From: Branchipolynoe longqiensis
Taxonomy: Eukaryota > Annelida > Polychaeta > Phyllodocida > Polynoidae
NCBI GenBank assembly: GCA_030323885.1
Contig: CM059190.1
Span: 89,317,865-89,381,864 of the forward strand
DNA length: 64,000 nucleotides
Reading direction: 5' to 3'
Shown: positions 53,177 through 63,519 of the stretch, one piece after another
How positions within the stretch are numbered: position 1 is the first letter of the stretch
Layout: the number at the start of each line of letters is the position of its first letter
Made by a program: the position numbers and the translations under genes
Notes under the pieces: generated by a model
Told to the model about the DNA's origin: nothing
The model's database searches: none
Seen by the model: only the letters and a program-made list of their open reading frames with translations

Positions 53177-53399
53177 TGTAAAATATTCCGACATTCTTGA
53201 GTAGAAGTGCGAATTGTTGGTGGGTGGGTGGTAGGCTTTAGTGCATTGTCGGCGGGGGTGTGGCAGGTTTTGATGACCGTCAGGACTGAGTGAGATCACC
53301 AATGGAAGATGAACTCTTATTGGTCATCGGCATCATGCTGATATAGTTCGTGGCGTGAACATGAATATGTGCCAATGTATCAAACTGACTGACTCAACT

Positions 53400-53718
53400 C
53401 ACCAGGGCCGCATTCAAAGTACGCTTCAGAGTCAACTCAGAGATGGCTCTGTGACATCTTTTTTTGCCAATTTGCATTTGAGGTGCGCCTCAGTCGACTC
53501 CTGATAAGTCACGCTTTTTAAGTTCCTCCAAAATGGCTGTGTGTGTCAGCCAATCAGAGCTGTTCTTTCAATTGCAAATGGATGAAGGAAGTGCAAGCTA
53601 TGAGCGCCGCCATTTTCGAGGCACCTGACAGCTAAATGCTGCTCAGACCTGCGCAACATTCGGAATTGTCCTGAGGCACCTCCTAGGCACACACTTGAAC
53701 CCGGCCCAGTCCAGCGTG
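53400..53718. mobile_element. MITE-like relic with GGGCC ends
   Basis: AGGGCCGCATTCAAAGTACG on the left imperfectly mirrors CACACTTGAACCCGGCCCAG on the right. The interior also shows GTCAACTC and GAGGxxC words in opposite orientation. Non-coding, superfamily unclear. Confidence 0.5.
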
Positions 53719-53737
53719 TGTGACTTCCTTGTGTTCT

Positions 53738-54006
53738 CGGACCAGACGGGATGACCGAATGACTTAAACATTGATACTTGTCGCTTCCTAGCCAGGCGCT
53801 CGGCATTATTAGGACAGGACAAGGACTGGTTGGCTCAGTGTCAGGATAATGTGACTGAGTGGGATACCAGGTCATGGTGAAAACGGCATGTTATCCCAGT
53901 GAGGCAGCACTATAAAGTTGCCATCAGTGTGGACTGTCACAAGTCGGTACCCATCCTGATATGACCTTAGATGTTGCTAGGACGTAAAGCAACAACAAAC
54001 AAACAC
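53738..54006 (+). mobile_element. SINE A, plus copy with shortened head
   Basis: GGATGACCGAATGACTTAAAC shows loss of most of the tRNA-like head. The rest is well conserved to GTTGCTAGGACGTAAAGC and AACAACAAACAAAC. Confidence 0.88.
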
Positions 54007-54051
54007 ATTCTTGTGTTCTCCTGTCTTCAAACACCTTCTTCTTCTTTGAAG

Positions 54052-54548
54052 GTTGGTTGGTTGTTGGAGTTTTAAGTCCTGGCAAAATCTAAGGTCATCA
54101 GGATGGCCACTTGAAGGGGGCAAGTTCTATAACGGTGCCATCGGCCCATTGTCTCTGTGTGGGACCACACTATAATGTCGCTATGAGTGTCTACTGTCAT
54201 AAGTCGGTAGACTTTCTGATGTGATCTTAAATTTTGCTAGGGAGTAGGTTGGGTGGTTGTTGAAGTCTTATCTCATGGCAACATATAAGGTCATATCAGG
54301 ACGGGTACCGACTTGATAGTGATCTCCCAATGGGAGACCAGGCTGCCAGCACCATGACCTGATATCGCACTCAGTCCCATTATCCTGACACTGAGCCAAC
54401 CAGTCTTTTCCCTATTCTAATAATGCTGAGCGACAGGCTAGGAAGCGACAAGTACCAATTTTGTAAGTTATCGGTTTGACTCGCCCGAGAATCGAACTTC
54501 CGTCCTCCCTCATGGGAGGCCTACGCTCTACCGATTCGGCCACCGAGC
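54052..54548. mobile_element. Cluster of three SINE A pieces
   Basis: A minus tail piece (54052-54110), a plus 3' piece (54160-54245) and a near-full minus copy (54250-54548, ending in ACCGATTCGGCCACC) follow one another. Confidence 0.82.
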
Positions 54549-54705
54549 TCTATTGCTGGGATTTAAGATCCCAAACAGACAACCCGCAAGAACTAATCCC
54601 ATGTGTTTTTTTTACGTCATTTAGGTAATCGATTTAGCATTTTATATATATTGCATAGTGAGAGTCTTGGTCTATAAAGACAGGTAGACACCAGTAGATA
54701 AGGAC

Positions 54706-54815
54706 CAGGCGCGGTGGCCGAATCGATAGAGCGCAGGCCTCCGGTGCAGAAGGTGGGGAGTTTGGTTCCCGGTCAAGTCAAAGCAATGACTTATAACATT
54801 GATACTTGTCGCGAA
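54706..54815 (+). mobile_element. SINE A head
   Basis: GCGCGGTGGCCGAATCGATAG, AGCGCAGGCCTCCGGTGC, GGTTCCCGGTCAAGTC, TTGATACTTGTCGC. It stops where SINE D begins. Confidence 0.85.
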
Positions 54816-54817
54816 GG

Positions 54818-55160
54818 AGCGGGACGTAGCTCAGGCGGTAGAGTGTCCATCTGTGGCTGTGTGGATCATCCTATCGATCCTGCTCAATGGACACATTTGC
54901 AGTTTGGGCTATTTTTCGTTCCAACCAGTGGTCCACAACTGGCTAATCAAAGGCTGTGGTATGCGGTGTCAGGTCTGTGGGAAAGTGCAATTAAAAGACC
55001 TCTTGCTGCTTATCGGAAAAAGTAGCCTATGTCGCGGCAGCGGGTTTCCTCCAAAGAAATGTGTCTGAATGACCATATGTTTGACGCCCAATAGCTGATG
55101 ATACAAATCAATGTGCTCTAGAGGCGTTGTTAAATAAAACATGCTTTCTTTAAACCGCTG
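54818..55160 (+). mobile_element. SINE D, full copy
   Basis: The head GGGACGTAGCTCAGGCGGTAG is an A-box-like tRNA start and ATCGATCCTGCTC is the B-box region. The body has GGCTATTTTTCGTTCCAACC, GTGGTCCACAACTGGC, GGTCTGTGGGAAAGTGC, GACCTCTTGCTGCTTATCGG, CAGCGGGTTTCCTCC, then CAATGTGCTCTAGAGG, CGTTGTTAAATAAAAC. I recognise the type as common in molluscs. Confidence 0.88.
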
Positions 55161-55191
55161 CAGGGTTCAATAACAACATCAACTGGCGCCA

Positions 55192-55517
55192 CCGGGCCTA
55201 ATCATTAGAGTCTAGGATTCCCGTGCGGGAGATCCGGAGTTCGGTTCCCGGTCGAGTCTAACCATTGACTTATAAAATGTATACTTGTTGTTTCCTATCC
55301 TGGCACCCGACATTAATAGGATAGGGCAAGGACTGGTTAGCACAGTGTCAGGATAATGTGACTGGGTGAGATATTGGGGCATGGTGCCGGCGGCCTGATT
55401 TCCCAGTGGGGCAACACTGTAAAGTCGCTATGAGTGTGCACTGTCACAAGTCAGTACATGTCCGGGTGTGCCCTTAGATGTTGCCAGGAAATAAAACTCT
55501 GACAACCAACCAACCCT
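55192..55517 (+). mobile_element. SINE A, full plus copy
   Basis: The head (CCGTGCGGGAGATCCGGAG, GTTCGGTTCCCGGTCGAG) through AGTGTCAGGATAATGTGACTG to the tail (GATGTTGCCAGGAAATAAAAC, ACAACCAACCAACC). Confidence 0.9.
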
Positions 55518-55894
55518 CCAATGGTCTGTGGTGTGTGCGTGTGTGGGAGAGTGGGACCGTCTCAACAAACACAAACATATAAAACACCGAAAATGAATAT
55601 GAAAAATGAATAAATAAATATAATCTTATACCAGTCATGCCTCCGCCTTTGTGAACAGTCGAATATTGCAACAACAACTCTGTTCTGATCTAATTGCTTT
55701 TCCTTTACTTAATTATGTATTCTATTCACGCCAGACGATGTCAACAAAGTACCATCTCATTGAAAGGTCTCATTTTCCAGGAGCCTAATTGTCAACCAGC
55801 TCTGATCATATTAGTATCGATCTAAACAAATTGCTCCCAGTTCAATCTCATTTTTTTATGTATTTATCGATTCTCCTTTGTGGAAAGATATATA

Positions 55895-56064
55895 CAGTAA
55901 AACCTCTCAGATCGACCACTCCCCTATATCGATCGCTTTATTTGGGTCCCAACAATACCACTGTAACTGTTGTAAGGATATTCTAACTCTCTAAACCGAC
56001 CGCCTCCCTAAATGGACCACTTAAAGTCTGTCCCATGGTCGGTCGATTTAGAGAGGTTTTACTG
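55895..56064. mobile_element. Pogo/mariner-like MITE, intact ends, TA duplication
   Basis: CAGTAAAACCTCTCAGATCGAC on the left mirrors GGTCGATTTAGAGAGG TTTTACTG on the right. TA flanks both ends (55893-55894 and 56065-56066). 170 bases, non-coding. CAGTAAAACCTC ends with a TA target are typical of pogo/Tigger-type MITEs. Confidence 0.82.
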
Positions 56065-56069
56065 TATAT

Positions 56070-56655
56070 ATATACACATATATACATCCGACTCCCCAAG
56101 CTCCCTTCCCTTGATATACATTACATCTGGGTCCCCAAACCACCCCGCTAGTTCCCGCCTCATTGAGAGATGAGAATCAATTAACCAGGAATAGCAGGAA
56201 GGCGGTCATCTGACACTCGCCATTACGATGATGATGGGCATTATCACTGTATACTAACTTATTCACAGCGCCCCCTATCAGCTTACCACTGCATTAGTGC
56301 CGTGTTTAATTCCTTCCTCACATTATCCCCGCCGGGGCGACCATGGCACAGTATATATATATAGGGTGATCTCTGTTCTGTTTCCATAGTTACAGACTGG
56401 CTTCCAGTTGGCAACTTATGATAATAATAAAAATAATAATAATAATAATAGGAATAATGTCTTAGCTGCAGATCATGTTTTGTCAAGTTAAGTGTCTTGC
56501 TGCCTGGAGACATGGTGATGGTGATATCCGGTTGTGGAAATAATGCATGAACGCAGGTTGTGTCCTGGTAAATGGGTGAATTAAGTGGAGTTTGACTAAT
56601 TAGATGAGTTGAGTTGAATTGAGTTGTATTTAAACCACAATCATGTAGTAAGGTC
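56070..56655. other. Unassigned sequence
   Basis: It contains ATAATAATA runs near 56420-56455 and a GAGTTGAATTGAGTTG stretch near 56608. No gene. Confidence 0.4.
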
Positions 56656-56656
56656 A

Positions 56657-56915
56657 CCGGGCACGGTGGCCGAATCGGTAAAGTATGGGCTTCACGTGCA
56701 GGAGATCAGGAGTTTGGTTCCTGATCAAGTCAAATCAATGACTTATGAATTTGATCATCAACCCCCATGACAATATCAAGTCATTGTTTCAGCAGCCGGG
56801 GTTTCCCAGTGGAGCAGCACTATAAATTAACTACGAGTGTGCACTGTCACAAGTCGGTACTCGTCCTGCTATGACTACAGATGTTGCTAGGAAGTAAAAC
56901 TCAAACAAACAAATG
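56657..56915 (+). mobile_element. SINE A, plus copy with internal deletion
   Basis: CACGGTGGCCGAATCGGTAAAG, GTTTGGTTCCTGATCAAGTC, AATTTGATCATCAACC, GGTTTCCCAGTGGAGCAGC, tail GTTGCTAGGAAGTAAAACTC. Confidence 0.87.
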
Positions 56916-56919
56916 ATTA

Positions 56920-57660
56920 AGTGAGGACGTGGTTAAAGTAAGCTGCTATGTGCTGTTTACATAGGGGATAATGGCGTCCATGCTGTGATGATGCAATACC
57001 GAAAGTAGCCAGAGTCAGCACTTACAGTTCCTGTGGCTAATCAACATACGCACTTAAAGCTCACCGAACACTGTTACATGGACAACTAAACTTAGCCTAT
57101 TATTCATGCACATGTGGGAATCTACTACTGGATATTGATAGAGGACTGTTGCTTATATTATTAGTTTGCAGATGATCTAGTTCCTTTAAACTGTCCACAT
57201 ATTCTAGATTAGTTTTTTCCCACAACACTGTCTTGAGATAGGGCTTCTGAACAACCCATTAGAAAAAGTGGTGAAAGGCTGGGTCAATGAAATGAGCACA
57301 TACTTTCTTAATCAAAGAAGCAAAATATATTGGTCACATACTTCTTTGTATTTAACCGCTACTTTTGATTTGAAAAATATAATAAAACCCATATTTAAAA
57401 GACTTTAATAGTTCAATTGAGAGCATTCACAAGTTGCCATTTGTCATTCTCTCCCATTTCATAAAACTCTGTGCCAATATAAGTAGCCATTTGATACTGG
57501 AACCAGAAACTCTGCTTCCTGTTCCATACTAAAATATCTCACCGGCATATTTAGACTATGTTGTCATTCACCCCTACTCTGGGTAGGGGTGAATATTTTA
57601 TTTAATAATAATGATAATAAAATATTTATTTTACATACAAGTGGATATTTATATCAGTAA
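56920..57660. other. Unassigned sequence
   Basis: About 740 AT-rich bases, no recognised gene or repeat. CACCCCTACTCTGGGTAGGGGTG near 57569 is a short perfect hairpin. Confidence 0.4.
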
Positions 57661-57677
57661 TGTTTCACATATAAAGG

Positions 57678-57988
57678 TTTGTTGTTTGTTTGTTGTTGTT
57701 TTACCAACTTGTGACAGTGCGCACTCATGGCGACTTTATAGTGCTGTCCCACTGGGAAACCAGGCTGCCGGCACCATGACCTGGTATCCCACTCAGTCAC
57801 ATTATCCTGACACTGAGCACACCAGTCCTTGTCCTATCCTAATAATGCCGAGCGCCTGGCTAGGAAGCGACAAGTATCAATTTTAAAGTCATTGGTTTGA
57901 CTCGACCGGGACTCGAACCCACGACCCCACAATCTACCAGCACGGGAGACGGACGCTCTAACTCATTCGGCCATCCCGTCTGGTCACA
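57678..57988 (-). mobile_element. SINE A, reference full-length copy
   Basis: A perfect 12-base duplication CACATATAAAGG lies at 57666-57677 and 57989-58000. Reading the minus strand, the order is a tRNA-like head (GACGGGATGGCCGAATGAG, GGGTTCGAGTCCCGGTCGAG), TTGATACTTGTCGCTTCC, AGCCAGGCGCTCGGCATTATT, GTGACTGAGTGGGATACC, CCCAGTGGGACAGCACTATA and GCGCACTGTCACAAGTTGG, then an AAAACAACAACAAAC tail. It encodes no protein. An RNA polymerase III promoter would lie in the head. Confidence 0.95.
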
Positions 57989-58119
57989 CACATATAAAGG
58001 AGAAAGCAGAAGTACAACACTTATGAGGCCCTTTCCCCAGTTAAAAATAACACACCCTGAATTGAAAAATGGCTGAAAGACTTTTTCAGCAGGATAAACC
58101 TATTTATCAAAAGAAAACA

Positions 58120-58225
58120 CATTACTCTCATGGAGGTTATGAGAATGTGAAATACTGTGCCTAGAGCGGGACTCGAACCCATCGGATGGTGTGCTAACCA
58201 TTACACCACCTTGGTGTCTATAATC
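58120..58225 (-). mobile_element. SINE C fragment
   Basis: Minus strand: GGTGGTGTAATGGTTAGCACAC, GGGTTCGAGTCCCGCTCTAG, GCACAGTATTTCACATTCTC. Confidence 0.8.
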
Positions 58226-58437
58226 CAAGATGGCAGTGGTCACATGGTTCAATCCACCAATCAGAGTACAATGTGCTGTTGCCAAGGCCTTGCCACACCG
58301 GCTACAGTGCTCTGTAGTGGTCAATGATCCATAAATAACACCATGGGGGGGAGGGGGTATGTGAGGTGACTCTTCCAAAGAGTGTCTAGCAAATCTCGGA
58401 AGTGACACTCCTCCAAAGACTATTCTACTATACAATT

Positions 58438-58690
58438 TCATAGGGGTGTGATGGGGATGTTGGTGGTGGGGATCTTGGTGGTGGGGCTGTGGTAGGTGTG
58501 CGTTGGGGTTGGGGGTGTTGGGGGTAGGGTTAGGGGTGTTTGGGGGTGGAGGTGTTGGTGGTGGGGCTGTGGTAGGGGTGCAGTGGGGTTGGGGGTGTTG
58601 GGGGTAGGGTTCAGGGTGTTTGGGGGTGGAGGTGTCCTAGGAGTATGATGGAGATATTGGCGATGGGGGTGTTGGGAGGTGGGGGATTTT
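58438..58690 (+). repeat. 80-bp G-rich tandem repeat
   Basis: The unit GGTGGTGGGGCTGTGGTAGG plus TTGGGGGTGTTGGGGGTAGG occurs at about 58479 and 58559, with partial units on both sides. It lies between two SINE C regions. Confidence 0.85.
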
Positions 58691-58849
58691 GGGGGTGAGT
58701 GATAGTTTACCAACTCCACACATCCCTCATATGCCTTTGGGTTTTTATATATTACCTTTTATCATTATATAGACAGTTTGTAATTCATTATAGTAATTTC
58801 ACCTCGGTCCTCATGTATTATATCGGAAAATTTTACATGATGTCACCAC

Positions 58850-59290
58850 ACTACCCATGCCTACCTGTCTATGTTATTCCTTGCCCAAGAGGTCAGTGCA
58901 GACTACTACACTCGCCCCTGGAATTGTAAGTATGTTAATGCTTACAATTACATATCATACAGGCAATGCAACACACTTACATACACAGGGTGGGTTCAAA
59001 AACTATACAGCGCATAGCTTGTACAGGATCATGGTCACGACAACCAGTGTCATGGGGGTGATGAAAATAGAAATATTGTGTCTGGAGTGGGACTCAAACC
59101 TACATTTCTTTGCATTCCGGGCCAGTGTGCTAACCATTACACCACCTACGATCCATGATATCAACACACTACCTGTCTAGGTGGTTACTTGCCTGAGAGG
59201 TCAGTGCAGACTACTACACCCGTCGCCCTGGAATTGTAAGTCTGTTAAATGGTAATTTAATGCTTACATTTACATACACACAGGTAATGC
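58850..59290 (-). mobile_element. SINE C, tandem arrangement
   Basis: On the minus strand a leader, a tRNA-like head (GTAATGGTTAGCACACTGGC, GGTTTGAGTCCCACTCC), body (TTTCATCACCCCCATGACAC), CTGTGTATGTAAG, and a second leader (AGTAGTCTGCACTGACCTC) follow the same head-to-tail pattern as 2.36-2.86 kb. Confidence 0.82.
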
Positions 59291-59294
59291 ACTA

Positions 59295-60200
59295 ACAGTG
59301 CAGAACACTACATTACTAATACTATAAAAATTTAAATGACAATTAAAAAATTAAAATAAATAAAAGTAAAAAGTATATTAATGTGTATGTATAAATGTTC
59401 ACCTTTATGCAAGTATTATGCTAAGCGGTCAGAGGGCTTCCTGGCTTGAATCTCTGGGGTTCTGGAAGGTTCTGTGCAATGCGATTAGAGCGACTTGGTG
59501 TACAGTTGTCTGAGGGGACAGGTAAGCGAAGGTAGGCGGTCAGCTGTTCCTTCCTGTCCCACAACCGGTGGTCACTTCTGCCTTAATTTTCTTTTAAATA
59601 AAGAGAGTGTGTCTTAGAAACCAGTCAGAGGATATTATTCACTCCAAACTGTACTTGTGTCTTCTCGTTATTTATTATTACTACTATAGCGCAGATAATA
59701 TTAAAACAATTAATTCCAGATCAGATGAATATGTGTTGTGAGTGAGTGCAACTCCCACATTGTGGAAGGCACATTTCTTTCTACTGTGGTTGGAAGGACA
59801 TTGTCACAAATCGGCAATGTCACATATCGTTGTGAGTTGACTGGTGGATCGATGATCTGGTTCTAAATGGCATGTTATCTCACTGCCAAACCAGTAGGTT
59901 CGACCAGGAGCTGTCTGACAAGTAAACGAGTACCCTATTCTGACAGCTCCAATTGCTACAGCGAGGCAGTGCTGTCAGTAACTGTCAGTGCTCACATGGT
60001 TTAATGACTCTGTGGTTGCAAATAGGATATATATGTGTGTATCCTTGTGTGCCTGCTGCAAATACAGGCGTTAAGCAATCACCACTACTAACTAACTAAC
60101 TAATTAACTAACAGAGCTGAGATAGATATGTAGAATAAAATCTAGATAATTGTTTTGGTTTTGAAAATTGTACGTTTCCATCGGACTATGCCGCTTTAAG
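59295..60200. other. Unassigned sequence
   Basis: About 900 bases. TCGGACTATGCCGCTTTAAG near 60182 resembles the end of repeat D-old. No gene. Confidence 0.4.
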
Positions 60201-60204
60201 ATTG

Positions 60205-60345
60205 TGGTTTGTTGTTTGTGTTTGTTTTACATCCCAGCAACATCTAAGGTCATATCAGGACGGGTACCGACTTGTGACAGTGCGCACTCATGGCGACTTT
60301 ATAGTGCTGCCTCACTGGAATACCAGACCGCCAGCACCATGACAA
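60205..60345 (-). mobile_element. SINE A, 3' half
   Basis: GTTTTACATCCCAGCAACATC, GACTTTATAGTGCTGCCTCAC, CCAGCACCATGAC; it breaks at about 60345 where the next element starts. Confidence 0.88.
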
Positions 60346-60349
60346 GTGA

Positions 60350-60903
60350 TTACCAGACCTATGCCTAGCGTACTTGACCTATGCCCAACCTATATCTAAC
60401 CTATGACGCTGTATGCCGACGTGTTGGGCAACTTCGCATAGGTCGGCATACTCTAAGGCCATACATCGTAGTGTGACAGACAGCCAACATGCTGGGCATA
60501 CGCTCGCCGTATGCTCGCAATATGCTAGGGGTACGCCAGTACACGCTAGAGCCATGTTAGACCTAAGCTAGGCATACGCTATATATGCCAGAGATACACA
60601 AAGGATGCAGGTTCAACGTACTGCTAACCTATGCCGACCTACCCCTAACTCATGCATAACCTATGCTGGTGTATGTCCAGCATACGTCCAGCGTATGAGA
60701 AACGTATGAGCCATATGCTGGCACAGGTTTAAAATTTTGAACATGCACAAACATTTTTGGTGGCTCGACCTACGCCGACCTATGATGACCGATGAAAAGC
60801 GTATACAACATATGCCCAACCTATGCATAACCTATGCCAGCCTATGCCGACGTGTTGTCAGCATACGCTAACGGCATAGATCATAGTGTGACAGCCCCTT
60901 TAC
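60350..60903. mobile_element. Relic rich in CCTATGCC words, TGTGACAGCCCC end
   Basis: Repeated CCTATGCCxACCTATG, GCATACGC and GCCGACGTGTTG words fill ~550 bases. CATCGTAGTGTGACAGACAGCC (60466) and GATCATAGTGTGACAGCCCC (60880) are two right-end-like termini in the same direction. The terminus matches that of the 4.57-5.24 kb element, so they may belong to one transposon group. Confidence 0.55.
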
Positions 60904-60904
60904 C

Positions 60905-61940
60905 CAACTCTAGAATTTCACACCAAACATAACCGGGCGTGTTTACACATAAGGGCCAGTAATATACCTAACACAACTTTACTTATTCACAATAGACAAC
61001 GTTGCCATTCCAGCCGCGCGGTGCATTGTGTGATGCATGGAAGAAAAACAAACCCGCAAGAAGCACATATGACACATGCTAATACACTGGGTGCAGCTAT
61101 GAAATGTGCTAGTTTCAGCTCATCTCAGCTCTTGTTTGAAACATAGAATACCAACTAAAAAAATATATGTAATAAATTAAGATATTAATCTTGTATCCAG
61201 CATTGCATTTACATCAATATAATCAGCATATATTATGCCATGTGCATTTAGATTTAAACAAATCTCGGTACTCAGACTAGTTTTAGAGCCATAGCCAGAG
61301 TCAGTTTTACTTATTGTATTCATGTGTTTATTGATATCCTATGGTTAATGACATATGTAGAACTAGAAAATGCATAGGGTTAATAAGATATTGGTTATAT
61401 ATTTCTTTGAAACAAGTTTTTGTTGATGAATTTGACATTTTAATATTCAGAACAAGAATTTCTTCTGTCTAACCAATGGTGATGTAAACATCAGCCTGTA
61501 AAGTGATGTTTCTTAGCTCAAAATGCTTAATTATGGAGAGTTGTGTCTTAAATATTTTCATTATATTGCATCCATCCATCCATGTTTGTGCCAAATTGTT
61601 ATGTATTTTTATTAATTTTGAATAAAATCGAAGTTTTGCCCTGCGCGTATCGGCACACTCAATGGCCATACGCCTTTGCTTTGCTGCCAACGCCGTTTGC
61701 AGCGCATGCGCAGTCGGAACGGTGATCTCGTCTATACTCATATTCTGAGTTCCACTGGTCCCTCAGGAAGGAAGGAATCTGGGGAAGCAGCACACTACAT
61801 CACAGTTACAACTTAGATAGTGAAAGGTCAGGGGATGTGGCGAACATGCAATCACCCAGTGGTATTTTATCTTTTGCGAAATATTTGCCAGGACGATATC
61901 ACTACAATCTGGATTAGAAATAAATGCAAGGCATGGTAAT
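60905..61940. other. Unassigned sequence with a 90-codon minus frame
   Basis: A minus-strand frame (61741 to 61469) begins MSIDEITVPTAHALQTALAA and is CpG-richer at its 5' end, where GCGCATGCGCAG (61698-61709) matches an NRF1-type site. No homology is recognised and the same CATGCGCAG word occurs in the 41.2-kb MITE, so it may be transposon-derived. Confidence 0.35.
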
Positions 61941-61944
61941 AATG

Positions 61945-62284
61945 TTGGTTGGTTGTTGGAGTTTTATGTCCTGGCATCATCTAACTTGACTTGTGACAGT
62001 GCGCACTCATGGTGACTTTACAGTGCTGCCCCACTGGAATACCAGGCCACCAGCACCATGATATCCAACTCAGTCACATTATCCTGACACTGAGGCAACC
62101 AGTCCTTGCCCTATCCTATTAATGCCGAGTCACATTATCCTGACATTGAGCCAACCAGTCCTTGACCTATCCTCTTAATGCCGAGTCCCTGTCTAGGAAG
62201 CGCCAAGTATACATTTTTAAGTCATTGGTTTGACTCGACTGTGATCTACGAAAATGGGAGATGGACGCTCAACTCATTCTGGCC
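61945..62284 (-). mobile_element. SINE A with internal duplication
   Basis: The segment GTCACATTATCCTGACAxTGAG to CCTATCCTxTTAATGCCGA occurs twice in a row (about 62075-62127 and 62128-62180). The rest is a near-full copy from the tail to the head (GGAGATGGACGCTCAACTC). Confidence 0.9.
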
Positions 62285-62677
62285 TGGTCCTGTATGTCAT
62301 GTATAAGCATTATGCAAGTATAAAGGCACAGAAGGAAATGGTATGTTTATATATACACACACACTTCATTCTGCAATGCAAATGCCTGATTTCAACACAG
62401 TATGCCTCAGTTCACTACTCGTATGAGCATCTCCCGTAAATATGCATGGTTGTGAATCACACATCACACATCATTACACCTATATTGCGGTGATATTGAT
62501 TGCCCGAGCAGGGTATCGGGTTCTGTAGGTGGTGGGTAGTGAAGGAGGGGAGACTGCAGCAGATGGCATGCGAAGCTTGCAGGGTGGTAGAGTATGTGTT
62601 GGGGTTGTGTGGCGAGGCGGGGGCGGAGAGAGGGGAAGAGAAGGGTGGAGAGGGTTGAGGCGGTTGATGGTATAGAG

Positions 62678-62837
62678 TGAGTTTGTTGTTGGTATTTTAC
62701 GTACTAGCAACATCTAAGGTCATATCAGGATGGGTACCGACTTGTGACAGTGCGCACTCATAGGGACTTTATAGTGCTGTCCCACTCGGAAACCAGGTCG
62801 CTAGCACCATGACCTGGTATCCCACTCAGTCACATTG
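62678..62837 (-). mobile_element. SINE A, 3' half broken at 62837
   Basis: GGTATTTTACGTACTAGCAAC, GCGCACTCATAGGGACTTTAT, CTGGTATCCCACTCAGTCACA. The expected TTATCCTGACACTGAG is missing, replaced by unrelated sequence starting TGTTCGTGATGCTC. Confidence 0.85.
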
Positions 62838-63519
62838 TTCGTGATGCTCAGCAACACGGGTAATTTGGCATTTGATCGCCGCCATAGCTCTACAGCCTTA
62901 AACATAATACAGGTGCTGCCACCTATCTACTTTCGGCGGTATTCCTTTCTGACTTCTACGCCAGCGCCGTCTGGTTCTTGTATTGATACGTAAATACTTC
63001 GAGAATGCTGGCTCTGCCTTACCGACCTGCCCTCTGCGGTCGTCAGCTCGAACTCAGCAGACATAGGTGCCTTTTATAAGGTGACCGTCCCTCAGCAGGC
63101 AGAGCAGTCTCCTTATCGAGACTGCACAGGAGCCTGGGCTGGGTCGAACTGGAGCACCACTCACAACCACTATGTCCATCAGCGAAGAATAACATTGAAG
63201 CAGGGGGGCCACGTCGCACCCAAAAACTCCCGGACACCTGTGTCAAGATGTAAAACCCGATCAAGGCAAAAAACAACATGTCGGAGCAGACGTGGCCGGC
63301 TCCCCGGCTACACAGACCCGTTCAAGCTGCCCCGTGGCGCGGCGCGGGTCCCCCGACAACAGAAATGCTGTGGCCGGGGCCAGCCCCCCGGCGGACAATC
63401 CACGCAACGTTGGAAATCTCATCGAAGGCCTGCAGTTAAAAATCACGCAGCTTGATGGATTGTCGGCGTGTATAACATGCGAATTGATAGCACTTTGGCA
63501 TCTGTCGCGTGTACAAAAC
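62838..63519 (+). other. Possible 5' region of an element continuing past the window
   Basis: Sequence composition changes at the SINE break to a CpG-rich, GC-rich stretch that continues to the window end. It begins TGTTCG, as LTRs often do, but the right boundary is outside the window and no primer-binding site could be assigned. Open frames in other phases overlap it (63081-63455 plus, 63261-63587 minus). A host gene's 5' region is an alternative. Confidence 0.35.

Noticed and set aside
57680..57988. Open frames across SINE A copies as genes
   Set aside because: The same short frames recur wherever SINE A occurs and are explained by the repeat.
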